The notes under the pieces were generated by a model, which was not told where the DNA came from, searched no databases, and worked only from the letters and a program-made list of their open reading frames with translations. A stretch of 64,000 nucleotides of DNA from the NCBI RefSeq assembly GCF_042100115.1, contig NC_091275.1, forward strand, positions 248,001-312,000, read 5' to 3'. Source of the stretch: Alternaria dauci (Eukaryota; Ascomycota; Dothideomycetes; Pleosporales; Pleosporaceae). The translations under genes and the position numbers were made by a program. Below are positions 36,551 through 47,850 of the stretch, piece after piece; within the stretch, counting starts at the first letter, position 1, and each line of letters starts with the position of its first letter.

Positions 36551-36674
36551 CAACCTCCTTCATATTGGCGTCTTTGAGGTCATGGACCATCTTCACCAAC
36601 AGCAACACTACTAACTTTACCACCAACTCTTTGACACAGTGTCTCGACCTTTCAATCACAACGGAGATATTAAC

Positions 36675-39600
36675 CAGACTTGTCAACAATTAAGCCAGCT
36701 TGATCGCTATTAAGCTAGCGCATTAAGCTAGCTATTTAATTAAGCTAAGCTAGCGTAGAGGTATAAATTAATTAAGCTAAGCTACTATAAGCTAGCTTAA
36801 TTATTTAGCTTAGTTAGCTTAATTAGCTAAGGCCTATATATAAGGTTATTAGGTTTACTATAGTAGTAATCTTATAATACTTTTTTAGTATTAAGGTTAG
36901 TAACTAATATATAAAAAAAATCCCTAATAACGCTATATATATATAAGTATATATAAAAAGATCCTATAATAGAGATATTACTACTATAATTTAAGTCCTA
37001 TAAAAAAAAAACTAACTCCTATTAGACTAGCCTAATAGGGGGAAGGCTTATATAGCTATATAATATATTACTAGATAAGTCTTCCCCCTTATTAGGTAGG
37101 TGCACTAAGAGCTAGCTATAGCTATTATATACTTCTACTAAGCTTACTATACTTAATAGATTTAAGTATATAAGTAATATTACTATATATATATAGTATT
37201 AAGGTTATTATAAGTAAAGGTAGATATATATAATAAAAAATATATTATTTAGCTATATAATTATATAACTATAATATAATATTTATAGTATCTTATACTA
37301 TATATCTTACTAATAGACTATAGTAAGTTAATTACTACTATTAAATTTATTTAATTATTACGTTATAGTAGTTACTTTAAGTAGTTATAATAGAGGTTAC
37401 TAAGTAATATATTTTATACTACCTAAGTTCTTATCTTATATTATAATTATTAACTCTATATATATAATACTACTTATAATATATACTTTTTAGCTATATT
37501 ATATACTACCTATATACTACTATATTACTATTAACTTTTTACAGTTATTACTATATCCTTATTATAGTTATACTATAGAAGAGATATACTAAAAACGCTA
37601 TTATAGTATTAATAATAAAGTATCCTAAACTTATACCTAGTAGTACTTATAGCTAAGCTATACTTATTAAAAGCCCTTTATTATTACTTTATCTATTACC
37701 TTATAAAGCCTTAGTTAAAGTATCTTAAGTATTAAGTTTTAAAGTATAGTTATATAAGTTATAATTAAAGGAGTCTATTAATCTACCTACTAAAGGTAGT
37801 AAGGAGGTAATAATAATAACTAGTAAGTCTAATAATATAGCCTTTAATAAGGAGTTAGAAGATAACTTTAATAGTATTAATTAAAATTATCTCTATTAGT
37901 TTATAAAGCCTATAGCGTTATAGTATTATAAGAAAAGCTAGATCTATAACTATAGCTAGTGTATTATACTATAAAGTAATCCTTAATATATATATTTTAT
38001 ATACTACTATTAATATAAGTATAAGCTTATTAACCTTAGTATTATAAAAGTATATAAGATAATAAACTTAATATCTTCTACCTATTAATACTTTAGAGAG
38101 AAGAGATATAGCTATAGCTACCTACTACCTTATATAATAGCTTATTTTATAATAATAAGTATCCTCTAATAAGTACTTACTAGTAATTAGGTTAGCTAAA
38201 GTATTATAAATAAGCTCTCTAGCTTTAACTCCTAGCGCTTTTAGCTTAATATAGTTAACTAGCTTATTAAAGCTAACCTCCTACTATCTATATTTAAATT
38301 ACTAGCTTTTTAATAATTAATATTATTAGCTAATATTTAAGTAGAAGTAGTACTATAAACGTCTTATAATAGTATCTCTTATTATATTATATACTTATAT
38401 AACTACTTATAGCTATAGGTTATTATAGAACTATTATAAGTATAAAGTAAGATATATATAAGTTTTAATAGCTAAATAATAAAAAGTAGTAAGTATAAGT
38501 TCTTAGGTATTATTACTTACTATATTAATAAGTAAGATAATATTATAGACCTACCTATTATACTACTATAGTTAATAGGCGCCTATAATAGATATAGGAT
38601 AGTAAAAGTTATTATCTAAATATTAATAGAGTTTAATATAATAGCTTAATATATTAGCTACTTTATACTTAATAATATAAGTAATAATAATACTATAATA
38701 AATATAATTACGTAGATAATAGGCTTTAACCTATACTATTAATACATATATTATAGTCCTTATATAATTAACCTTATTAGCTAGATACTCTTTTAAGGAG
38801 AAAATAGTACTTTATATAATAATAATCCTACTAAGACTACTACTAAAAGTAAGTATATAAGTAAGTAGAAGTATAATAAGCCTTTAGGTATACTCCTAAA
38901 TATTATTAACTATATTAAAATACTATAGTAATATACTCTTTTTACTAACTTTTAGTACCTTACCTATTATAAGCTACTAGCTAATATACCTCCTAATAAA
39001 TATAGGATCCTTAAGCCTATTAAACTTATTATTATATACTAGAACTCTTTCTACTTATACTTTAAGCGCGCTATATAGCTTTAACTAGTAATTAATATAT
39101 ATATTAACTACTATATAAAGTATATATAAGATAAGGATACTTATACTAAGTTATAGTATAATAAACTACTTTATATACTATACTAGATAAGATTAGATAG
39201 CCTTATAATATATAATTAGGTAGTAGTTATAAAGTATATAAATACTTTAAAGCTATTAAAAGCTACTATAAAATACCTTAAGGGGTGTAGTAATAGTAAG
39301 AGGTTTAGCTATATTACTAAAGTTATCTTAGTATTTAAGTATATACTTAACTACTATAAATTACGTATACTAGCTTATAAGGCTATTAAGTATAATATTT
39401 ATAATAAGGTACCTAAGGACTACCTTATAATTAATATATATATAGCGTAGGTAAAAGCTAGTAAGTATTATACTAAATTAGATATATTACTTACCTACTA
39501 TATAGCTATAATACTCTACTTATATTACTAATTATATTATAATTAATTCTAAGCTACTAAGAAACCTACTTAGCTTAAGTTAAATAACTTTAGTTTCTAT

Positions 39601-40330
39601 AGCTTATAAGCTTAATATAATACTAGTTAACTAGCTATATAATAATAAAAGATACTATTAAATAATATAGATAATATAATTAATAGTATTATTAATCCTA
39701 TTATAGTTAGTAATAGTAATAAAGTAGCTAATAATAACTATATATAGTAGAAGCTATATACGTAGTAAGTAGAGAAGGGTAGTAAGTATACTAATAACTT
39801 TATAAAATACTAGTAATTAATATAAGATTATTATCCTTAACTTAGTAAGCTTATACTTAATATACTTCTTATCTTAGTATTAAACTATAAGTATAAGTAT
39901 ATATTTAGTAAGTTAGGTAATCTCTTAGAGCCTTACTAACAAGGTATATAACTATAGCTTTTAGTATTAATATAGTACGTATAAAAGTAGCGTATAGCTA
40001 GTCTATATAATAATAAACTTAATAATAGAAGCTCTATAATAAATAATAAGATAGAAGTATTATATAGCGTAAGCGCGTAGGACGTTAGAGATAGTAGTAA
40101 TACTAATAGCGATTTAGAAACTTAACTCTAAAAAAAAAGCTATAATATAGCTATTATTACGTATTTATACAGCCTTAAAAACGCTTTAAATATTAAGCTA
40201 ATTAAGCTAATTAATTAAGCTTATTAATTTTAACCTACTAAGCTAATTAAGCTAACCTAGTGTATAGGTACGATATAATTAAGCTAAGCTAGGGTACCTA
40301 GCTTACTTAGCTTAATTGTTAACAACTCTG
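36675..40330 (+). mobile_element. hAT superfamily DNA transposon, RIP-degraded, with intact ends and target duplication
   Basis: Termini are inverted: left CAGACTTGTCAACAATTAAG, right (complement) CAGAGTTGTTAACAATTAAG. They are flanked by an 8-bp duplication, ATATTAAC at 36,667-36,674 and ATATCAAC at 40,331-40,338, which differs by one C/T. Eight-base target duplications and a C-terminal dimerisation domain are hAT hallmarks. Repeated AATTAAGCTAAGCTAG-type motifs in the first and last 150 bases resemble the subterminal binding sites of hAT elements. Length 3,656 bp is right for an autonomous copy. The interior is AT-rich and full of RIP stops, while the flanks have normal composition. It sits beside the Tc-like pseudogene. 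Confidence 0.88.
37860..40125 (+). pseudogene. hAT transposase pseudogene
   Basis: Through TAG and TAA one frame gives about 750 codons. Near the start, around 37,920-38,090, it has a tyrosine-rich segment where the BED zinc finger is expected, its Cys/His codons having become TAT or TAC. Near the end (39,800-39,990) the hAT dimerisation domain is plain: a YPQLSKL helix, then a conserved stretch ending in FSKLGNLLEP and a final helix. Part of the 5' region also occurs at 21,745-21,875. Not functional. Confidence 0.78.
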
Positions 40331-40338
40331 ATATCAAC

Positions 40339-41630
40339 AAAATGAACGTGCTGGTAACAAGGCGCAAGCACAATGCTATTCAATGATATTGTGCTGAATC
40401 GCAGTGAAGGTGTATTGGAGGTATAATCCAGATGATCCGGCGCTTCTAAGTGTAGTGCTAGAGTCACCAGTTCAATCGCGGAATCCCAAGCCGTAGACGG
40501 CAAGCCGGTGAAGAGGCTGTAGGCAACAATGCGATCGTGATGACACGGTATGCAGTTATGGCTGTCAGCAAAAGTACGGCCGGTGTGTCCTTTTGGCCGT
40601 AGCCGTATCCATATCGGGTAGCCTTGAATGCAAGCTCGATAGTTCGATTAGCGGCTCGTGCCGTTGCCCTGTCCAAGGTCAGTAAGGGGTGCGCATACGG
40701 TGCGAGCGATAGCACGAACAGTGAACTTAGCAATAACAAGGTTCCATATTGGAGTAACTGTTCGAGTGCTCTGCTGAAATACAGATACCTCAATCGTATC
40801 TGGTCCTCAGGATGCATCCGGGTGTATCTAACATTCGATGGATATGGAACGGTCGTGTTATCAGTCACCTGGATAAGTAGGGTGTCTGGTCCAACGAGTG
40901 CTGTTGTCTCCAACATTCTCTAAGCACTAGAGATCGTGCAGACATCGAGATGAAGGGCGCTTTCATCGTCGAATACTGAGTCTTTGATCAGATCAGAGAC
41001 TGTTGGGTTGATCAACGTGTTATTCCCACTTCTCCCACAAAAGAAGAAAGCACTTATGGTGGACAATGAATGAGCCTTCTTTTGGTGATTTCATCCAGAT
41101 GGGTGAACAACCCCACTGATTGTCGCGATACAGTAGGCCTCCACCAGGAGCTTGAAAGCGATCTTACACTCTCTTGGATGGACGGAAAGACCTGTGCTCC
41201 TGTGCTCCCAGACCCGACTGCTCGATCAGCCAAGGAAGTGAGATCCGAGAACTGTCCCGACGTGATTCTGTCATGCCTTACGAACAACATGTTCTGTTGT
41301 GTACCACCTTTAATTACGAGCTAGTAGGATCTGTATCACCTATGCACCACAGGTCGATTTGTTCTTGTTGATAGAGTTCCATCGACCGTTGAACCGATCG
41401 TATTCGAAAGCATCCGGCAGAAAGTCGTCGTCCAGAAAGAACTAATCGGGCATAGTTACCGCACCTTCTATCCAGCCGTTGTCGCGTGATGTTTCGGATA
41501 AATAATCGAAGCGCCACTGCTTACTGCAGATCCAAAGTATGACTTGGAACTTCCTCGAGCATTCTACTCTTGGATCATAAGCACGACAGTTACCGGTACC
41601 ATTAGGGCCATCTAGATCAATGAAACCTCC
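40339..41630. other. Normal-composition tract between hAT and MITE; no confident gene
   Basis: The longest frame is a 150-codon minus-strand ORF (40,464-40,916) without recognisable motifs. Minus-strand fragments at 41,054-41,657 in two frames look protein-like (RDNGWIEGAV near 41,460-41,490) and may be remains of a decayed gene, which could belong to the Tc-like region. I could not assign them. Confidence 0.4.
41101..41175 (+). repeat. S repeat, copy 2
   Basis: It shares the core TGTCGCGATACAGTAGGCCT and the distal TACACTCTC with other S copies; the first 15 bases have diverged. Confidence 0.75.
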
Positions 41631-41638
41631 ATCATGTG

Positions 41639-42003
41639 CAGACTTGTTAACAATCAAGCTAGCTATTTAATTAAGCTAAGCTAGCTTATAGTAGCTTAAT
41701 TAATTAGCTTAATTAGCTTAATAGAATTAATAGCTACGTAATAGCTAAGGGGTACCCCTTAGATAAATAGGATTACGTAGTAATAATATTACGTAGTAAT
41801 AAGACTACGTAATAATACTCTATACTATCCCTATTTTAGCTATTTTAATAGGTACCCCTTAGTTATTAAGCTAAATAAGCTAAATAAGCTAAGCTTATAG
41901 ATCTTAATTATTAAGCTAATTAAGCTAAGCTGAGGTAGAGGTACCTACTAATTAAGCTAAGCTAGGGTACCTAGCTTGCTTAGCTTGATTGTTGACAAGT
42001 CTG
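41639..42003. mobile_element. hAT MITE sharing ends with the 3.66 kb hAT element
   Basis: A 365-bp non-coding element with inverted ends CAGACTTGTTAACAATCAAG (left) and CAGACTTGTCAACAATCAAG (right, complement), flanked by a perfect 8-bp duplication ATCATGTG at 41,631-41,638 and 42,004-42,011. The ends match those of the element at 36,675-40,330, and the TTAAGCTAAGCTAG subterminal repeats are shared. The middle carries a perfect 18-bp palindrome (CTAAGGGGTACCCCTTAG, 41,745-41,762) and two ATTACGTAGTAAT units. It is a deletion-type derivative mobilised by a related hAT transposase. Confidence 0.92.
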
Positions 42004-42011
42004 ATCATGTG

Positions 42012-45000
42012 GGGTCCTCAATAGGGAAGTCAGGTGGTTGAAGGGGCCGCTAGTTCCAGTCAGTGGTGCATATAAGTCGAGGAGACAAACTGACTCGGTG
42101 AAGGTAAAGTGATCCAGACTTGAAATAAGCAGTTCACCTAGGAAGAGTGTGCCCAGACTCTCACTCTTATAAAAAGTCATGAGATGATCCGTTCGCTGAC
42201 CGCTAGGCCGTGGAACCATGAGGAATGCACTGGAGCGTCCTATGAGGGCCGTTGAGATCTAAAGTGCAGGAACAGCACGGTGTAGATTCACTCTCGGGAC
42301 GATGTAAGGATTTGGAACCCCATGACAGCCAGGAAAACAAGCGACTAAAGATGGGACAGTTAAGTCGCTTGTGTGGGGCCAGATAGGGCACCCGATAGGA
42401 GAGATTTGTTGATCATCCCTACGCGTATAAGGGATAAGATAATGTCTGCGATTGACATGTGCATGCAGAGTTGCTGCAGCTTAGCCGCGAATTGCGACGT
42501 CGTAGAGCATTTCGATCAATCGCTAGCGTACAGGCCCGTCTAGTTGAAGCAAAGAATAGACACAGCACCGCACAGAGGGATAATGTGGATGTGGCTACGT
42601 GTCGACTTCGATGCATCGCAATCCCGTGTTGCTCTATCAGCAATTCCTGCTGTAAGAGACCGAATGCAAAACCAACAAACCGCAGCCGCAGTCCTCGCAA
42701 CACGTCGCGGATCCTTGCGCGTCGACGAGAGGGCGCGCGATTTTCTTTTGGAAGGGCATGGATGGTCGGGCTCCAGGAGCCGCGCGGCTTGATTATATTG
42801 GCTGCTGATGTTAGCAGTACGATTATACTTCGACAGCTTGCCACGAACGACAACTTAGCCATCTGGAGTTCAGGTCCATCCTTGTCGCTTGTGATGCAGA
42901 ACGGAAATGTCAGGCTATTACAATGATATGTTGGTGACGCGAAGTCTCGAAAAGAAAGACTTTTACGGATACGAGAAGTTGATGATGGGGTAGAACGAGA
43001 TAAGGTTCTTTGGTTGCCGCTGCGGTCGCTAGTATGTGTTCTGTTCGACAAGGCTGGAACTCAGGCCCCTTGACTTGCCGCAGTTGGTTGCGCAGCCCAA
43101 TCGAGAAGGAAAGGCGACAATCAAGACCATGTTTATTAATCCACACAAGCAGTAAACCGCAGAACACATCACCTTACAGAGGGCTACGCTCATGAAAACC
43201 GTATATGAGCGACTATCGCTTCTATGCTATGGCGAATGTAGCCCAAGAGGTGTTAAACCTTTGCGACATTACCGCAGTGACAACTCTTGATTAGCTCTTC
43301 TGTCTCCTCTGCTGTTCCAAACGCGGCGTTTCTGCGCATTCTCACCCCGAGTTGCCGATCCATAACGGACCTGTAGATCGAGTGATTCTATTGGTAGATT
43401 GGTAGTTCCTCGCGTGCTACCTTCTTCTATAATCCGATTCATGACCCTATCGCTGTACGTGGTAGTGCGCATGATTTGGAGAGAGCCCCCCCCCGTGACA
43501 GCTCGAGTGCGATTTACCATAGCGTCCTTTAACCAGGTAATACGAAGACGAGACAGAGACCAAAGGTACCCAAATAGGCAGGGTGAGTCCTTCGGGGCTT
43601 CCGAACACGTATGCGAGAGTGTAACGTCGCTTTTCGATCTCTTAGAGGCTTACTATACCGCGATAATTATTAGGTGGAGCTTTAAGGAACGGTTGATTGT
43701 ACAGATTTGATTCCGATTCGCTGGGTCTGCTTCATCTGTGTCACCGCTGTACCGTGGTTCTTGGCGTGGTACCGTGGTTGTCGTGGTATCTTAAGGAAGG
43801 CTGCCTCAGCATACTGGAATATGCAAGAAAAGACGGGCGGAACAAGCGAAGTGATGGATGTGGTCGTGTGACTGAAAGCAACGCAGCTCTTCGAACACGT
43901 ATGCTGGCTTGTATATTGTTGTCGTCACCAGTACAGTAGTATGAGAAGTTGCGGTGTTCAGGAAGGAGACCCTGACATTTCGCACGAAACCTTCGACGAT
44001 GGTTGGCGGAAACTGGATGCAGATTGTCTTGAAACGACGATTGTGCGTTGACTCGTACACCACCTCCGCAAGCAGCGTTCCTGCTAGGATGGTGCTAGCA
44101 TTCCGGGATTGCATAACGTCGGAATCTACTTTGTGCCCTCTCGAGACATCACCCACATCGATCGCGTCAGAGTGTCTCTGATTGTAGTTAAATGTGCGCC
44201 GTGGTGGTTCTTGTATAACTCGCGCATGGATAGGCCGTCTTCAGGGCGAAGTTGAACCTGGTTCCAGAGGGGGTTAGCATGCTGACAGGACAGAACAGAC
44301 TCGGGTCGTTCTAGCCAGATTCGTCCAGCGGTCCGTCTGCGATGCCTTCCAAGGCGACAATCTATATCTAATTTGGGCAGGTGACGTCGGCCGTGTATGT
44401 CGCGTCCTGTCCTGAGTCGCACACGTCATGTTGTTTCCAACACCACTATCAGTAGAGTCGGCGACCGGTGATGGTTCGTTGGTAGGATCGCGTGGCCGAT
44501 AGCTGATGTAGAACCTCCTGATTGTTTGATTCGCTATTGTCCGGTATTGGGATCAGCATGCGCTTCGCAATAGTCGAATACTAGCTAGAAGATCCGCTTT
44601 ACGCTATCAACAATAAAATACATAGCAGAACGGAGGTTCGAGCGGTGCGTACAGGCCTGGGGAGTCTGCGCTACGGTCAAACATAGCATGCGACCAGAAA
44701 GCTGCTGCGGATCGATTCTAGATCGAACGGGCCTTCAGCCGCACAGCCTCTAGTGCTTCCTCGTGTATACGACGGGAGCGATATCGCATATTCGCCCAGT
44801 GCGTGAGTACGGCTCGTTGTGGGGATCGATCGATTCGCACGGTCGCTTACGTTTAGCGTGGGAACGTTTATAGGCATCCGCTGTTCGTCAGGACGTTGGT
44901 GAATGACAAGACTACCTGCAGAGGGTTAGACGCAACGTCAGTATATGGTTTACGTGCAACTTGTTCAGTCATGACGCACCTGGTGGAAAGATAGTCACAA

Positions 45001-45500
45001 CTGATATCAGTGGGAGAAGGAACCCACAGAACCAGAGTGACCGTGTTGTCGTAAGGAGGCTGAGCTCATGTAACCGCAGTGGACTAGTAGCGATGGAAGA
45101 GAGCGCATCGATGTTGGATAAGGATAGTGCATTGTGAGGTGAAGACCATCAGGGTGGTTGTGCAAAGGCTGTGGATGCGCAGGTGGCGAGCGCTGTCGAG
45201 AAGGCGCGTGCGAAAGCGATGGATAGGGCGGTGGTATCGTCGCTTCGGCGAATTGTCGGTCCAAGAAGTAAGAGTATAGGTAATGCGCGACTGCCATCGA
45301 AGTGGCTGGCGGAACAGGCAGACGACAGATGCCGGCGTCGTCAAGCCCAAAGGGATGTATGGCAACGGCCGAGGCTCGGAGTCCAACTGCGCTCCTTTTG
45401 TGTAATCCGAACCGCTATTCCCAAAGCCGCAGGCTGAGAGTGGAGGGGAGGCGTTGCAAGCATTTGACGCGTTAGATGGTGGTGAATCGCGTCGTGGTTG
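42012..45500. other. 3.5 kb of normal composition without a confident gene
   Basis: Overlapping frames of 60-210 codons occur on both strands, none with a recognisable domain. Minus-strand frames at 43,806-44,156 and 44,126-44,422 are the most protein-like and overlap in different frames, suggesting a frameshifted gene remnant. S copy 3 lies at 43,614-43,690. Confidence 0.45.
43614..43690 (-). repeat. S repeat, copy 3
   Basis: Minus-orientation copy, more mutated than the others. Several differences are CA to TA or G to A (for example ATAGTAAGCC for ACAGTAGGCC), the RIP direction. Confidence 0.75.
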
Positions 45501-46700
45501 ACGTAGTAGTGGAGTGAGGCGTATTTGCGTTGGTGGGCGCTACGTAGTCAGTAAGTGGCGGCCTTTTGACGTATTCCCCGATTGGCCGCGTCCGAGAGAA
45601 GGCCCTGGCGAGCGCAACGCGCACGTTGTGGTGAAGCGTCGTCTGCCCGCCTCGTCTAACAACAAGAGCACAGCCATCCGTCAGCTCGAGCCGCTGCTTC
45701 TCTTGGCCGGGAAGATGACGCCACCGCCACGCGTGCCGTGCCTGGCATCTCCACCAAGCTCGACTTGGAGCTGTCCCGCCGCTTTCTGCCCCCGCCGCGG
45801 CTCCACACGCAGGCCCAGGGCACTACACTGCACACACCCGCTTCTCCTCTTCCCGTTTCTGAGCTCCCAATGGACAAGACCCACGGGCGAGCCGCACATG
45901 GCTGCCTACCACCGAAGCGCAAGGCTGCGACTGCCCGCGCCGCCTTTGTAAGTGAAAGGTGAGGATAGCATATATGCTGTGCATCTTGAACACGCACACG
46001 CATGTAACCAAGTATGCATCTCTCACTCTTGTCACTCACAGGTCTGCGCGCATCCTCGTATGCACTTACTCCCATCACCATCCTCTTCAATCTCGCCTCC
46101 ATGCCCCCACTCACTCGAGACCTCCGTGTAGAGGCCAACGAGCGTCGTTGGATAGAATGCGCTCGTGGCACTGCTTACCATGGACAGATTGCTTACTAGC
46201 GATTAGACTCTGGACGTCGACGACAACATCTGGTCCGAATGACTCTCGCGTCACTGTCGCATTACTCTTCCATCATCTCTGTACTTACGAATTCTTCCAT
46301 CATCTTCCAGAGTACAAAAACCCCCCGGTTCCATGTCGAAACGAACGAGTGCGGTGACGAACGCGTGTTTTGGCTATTGTCGAGGCTGACGGATCACATT
46401 GGCTCTTCTCAATGCACTGGGTGGTCAAAGTCATTCGAATGCGATCCCTTGATTTCTCTAAGCATCAACAAGTTTTCTAGGCTAAACCACCCCCAGCTGG
46501 CACCCCTTGTGCTACAGTGGAATGTCTTGTCTGGTCGATGTTCTCGCGCATATCAACCTCTTCCACACCCCGCTCATGCGCCACGTCCCAATATCTGCCG
46601 TCTGGAAAAAAAATTGACCGGAAACACCTTGTAGTTCCGTTAGCTGCGATCCTAGGCCAAACACAGTGTCTAAGCATAAACTCACAGTCGCGCAGACGTC
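45501..46700. other. Tract with a possible spliced gene, unresolved
   Basis: Proline- and serine-rich frames on the plus strand (45,514-45,951 and 45,959-46,357) can be joined by an intron-like segment with donor GTAAGT at 45,948 and a CACAG acceptor near 46,040. No frame is clearly favoured and no domain is recognised, so no gene is called. Confidence 0.3.
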
Positions 46701-46737
46701 GGGAAAAGACGGGTCGCAAAAGACTGACAGAACAGCC

Positions 46738-47022
46738 TTACTTGGGGCATCCCTTTCCCCATCCCGTCTTCGGATCGCAGCAGTTCGCGCTGCAAGTGGC
46801 CTTGACCGAGTCGGGGCACAGGTTGCCGTCTGCAAAACGGATTTCGCCGCCCGTCTTGGTGCCGGGGATGATAGTGGTCCAGCCGTCTTGGGACGTGCGC
46901 GCCTTGCGGTCACGGAAGCAGCAGTTGTTGTCGGTCCACTTGACGGTGCACTCTGCAGACGTGACCGTGGCGAAGATGCCAATGGCTGCGACGACAGTCG
47001 AGAAGATGGTGTTGGAATGCAT
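46738..47022 (-). CDS. Small secreted cysteine-rich protein, candidate effector 1
   Basis: 94 residues. A signal peptide is clear: MHS, a hydrophobic stretch and cleavage after T-S-A at residue 23. The mature 71-residue part has eight cysteines (25, 34, 35, 69, 77, 81, 82, 92), spaced C-x8-CC-x33-C-x7-C-x3-CC-x9-C, which suggests four disulfides. It is paralogous to the divergent gene at 48,577: same leader, same first block (TVKW/DVKW), same CC pairs and same C-terminal GCPK. The central loop is 14 residues longer here. Start chosen because the ATG gives the same MHS-TIF leader as the paralogue; longer upstream frames are not conserved. Small secreted eight-cysteine proteins in repeat-rich fungal regions are often effectors, but function here is inferred. 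No family name can be given. Confidence 0.88.
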   Translation of the reverse strand: MHSNTIFSTVVAAIGIFATVTSAECTVKWTDNNCCFRDRKARTSQDGWTTIIPGTKTGGEIRFADGNLCPDSVKATCSANCCDPKTGWGKGCPK

Positions 47023-47156
47023 CTTGATGGGGTGGGTAGGCAAAGAGATTGCTTGAAAGAGTTCTTGTAGAAGCGAGAGTGGGAGTTGTAATGAATGTAG
47101 TTGCTGTTGGAGCTGATGGTGGTGGGGAGTTACTTTGGGCGGCACAACTGCATGTC

Positions 47157-47162
47157 TTTATA
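47157..47162 (-). promoter_or_regulatory. TATA box of candidate effector 1
   Basis: TATAAA on the minus strand, 135 bases upstream of the ATG, followed by GACATG. The paralogue has TATAAAGCCATG at nearly the same distance. Both 5' leaders also share CAGCTCCAACAGCAAC. Confidence 0.6.
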
Positions 47163-47206
47163 GACATTGCGAACCATAGCGCGATGAGGTCGATTCGTGA
47201 ACAGCA

Positions 47207-47850
47207 AGGACATGACACCATGTTTACAGAGCTAGCGCCTTGGGTCTCCTGGAAGTCGTAATGCGTGTACGCCCTTGAGCCTCTGGTACGAATAAAGCCG
47301 TCGAGGCAGCGCATCATTACCGCCGTTGACCTGAGTCGTGGTAGGAACAAAACCATACGATGTTGATAGAGCCAAGGCTTGAGGTCTTCCTAAAGCTGTA
47401 GTGCGTTTACGCTGTCGGTCTCTTGATACGAGTAAAGCCGTCGAAGTTGCGTACAGTTAAAGCCGTTGGCCCGTGTACCTAGGTAGTAGCGCGAACTAAA
47501 CGACACCATGTTGATAGAACTCAGACTACCTAGGCAGAGTTCCCCTTGAAGCTGTAGCGCGTTTACGACGGGGTTTGTAGTAGAGGTACAGCTGTAGGCC
47601 CGACCAAAGCCACACACAGCGAACCAAAGCCACACACAATCAACCGTTCCCCAAAGCTCAACCTCAATGATTATCGCGATACAGTAGGCCTCTACCGCCG
47701 AAAAAAAGCGATCTTTACACTCTCGCAGTATCAGGAACGAAACAACATATTGTTTATGGAGCTAAACATTGGAAACCTAGATTCCCCTTGAAGCTGTAGC
47801 GCGTTTACAACGGGGTTTCTAGTAGAGGTGACGCCGTTGGTCCGTGCTGT
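47207..47850. repeat. Imperfect tandem repeat, four units, between the effector genes
   Basis: Units of about 130-160 bases start near 47,207, 47,341, 47,481 and 47,725. Each contains an ACCATGTT-type start, a GAAGCTGTAGCGCGTTTAC-type middle and a GCCGTTGGCCCGTG-type end. S copy 4 and a small CCAAAGCCACACACA duplication (47,603-47,637) lie between units 3 and 4. Confidence 0.75.
47646..47725 (+). repeat. S repeat, copy 4
   Basis: Well-preserved copy that runs straight into unit 4 of the tandem array, suggesting the S core is the first part of a longer element of about 205 bases. Confidence 0.85.

Larger units (their letters stand above)
31037..36560 (-). pseudogene. Tc-toxin-like TcB/RHS gene, decayed
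   Basis: Minus-strand fragments occur in the order expected for an SpvB/TcdB-type Tc toxin B component with RHS (YD) repeats. From the 5' side: a VCBS-like DMSGDG segment at 36,271-36,531; TcdB middle-domain segments at 35,745-36,056, 35,253-35,714 and 34,684-35,154; further segments at 33,788-33,982 and 32,582-33,088; and YD-repeat segments at 32,030-32,281 and 31,526-31,945. The pieces lie in different frames separated by stops and frameshifts, and R2 repeats interrupt them. The hAT element lies just 5', so any SpvB N-terminal part is displaced or lost. Tc B components normally encapsulate and deliver a toxic C-terminal part; no intact toxic domain is seen. Such genes are mainly bacterial, so past horizontal transfer is plausible. 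It is not functional as it stands. Confidence 0.72.

Noticed and set aside
42419..43051. 210-codon minus-strand ORF and overlapping 155-codon plus-strand ORF
   Set aside because: Both are Ser/Arg-rich with no motif. Each is probably a chance frame in GC-normal sequence, and I could not choose between them.
43806..44156. Possible Tc-toxin A-component C-terminal region on the minus strand
   Set aside because: A weak resemblance over about 30 residues only. Neighbouring sequence does not fit, so it was left unassigned.
45656..46171. 171-codon minus-strand ORF
   Set aside because: Low-complexity Arg/Ser content, with overlapping frames on the other strand of equal quality.
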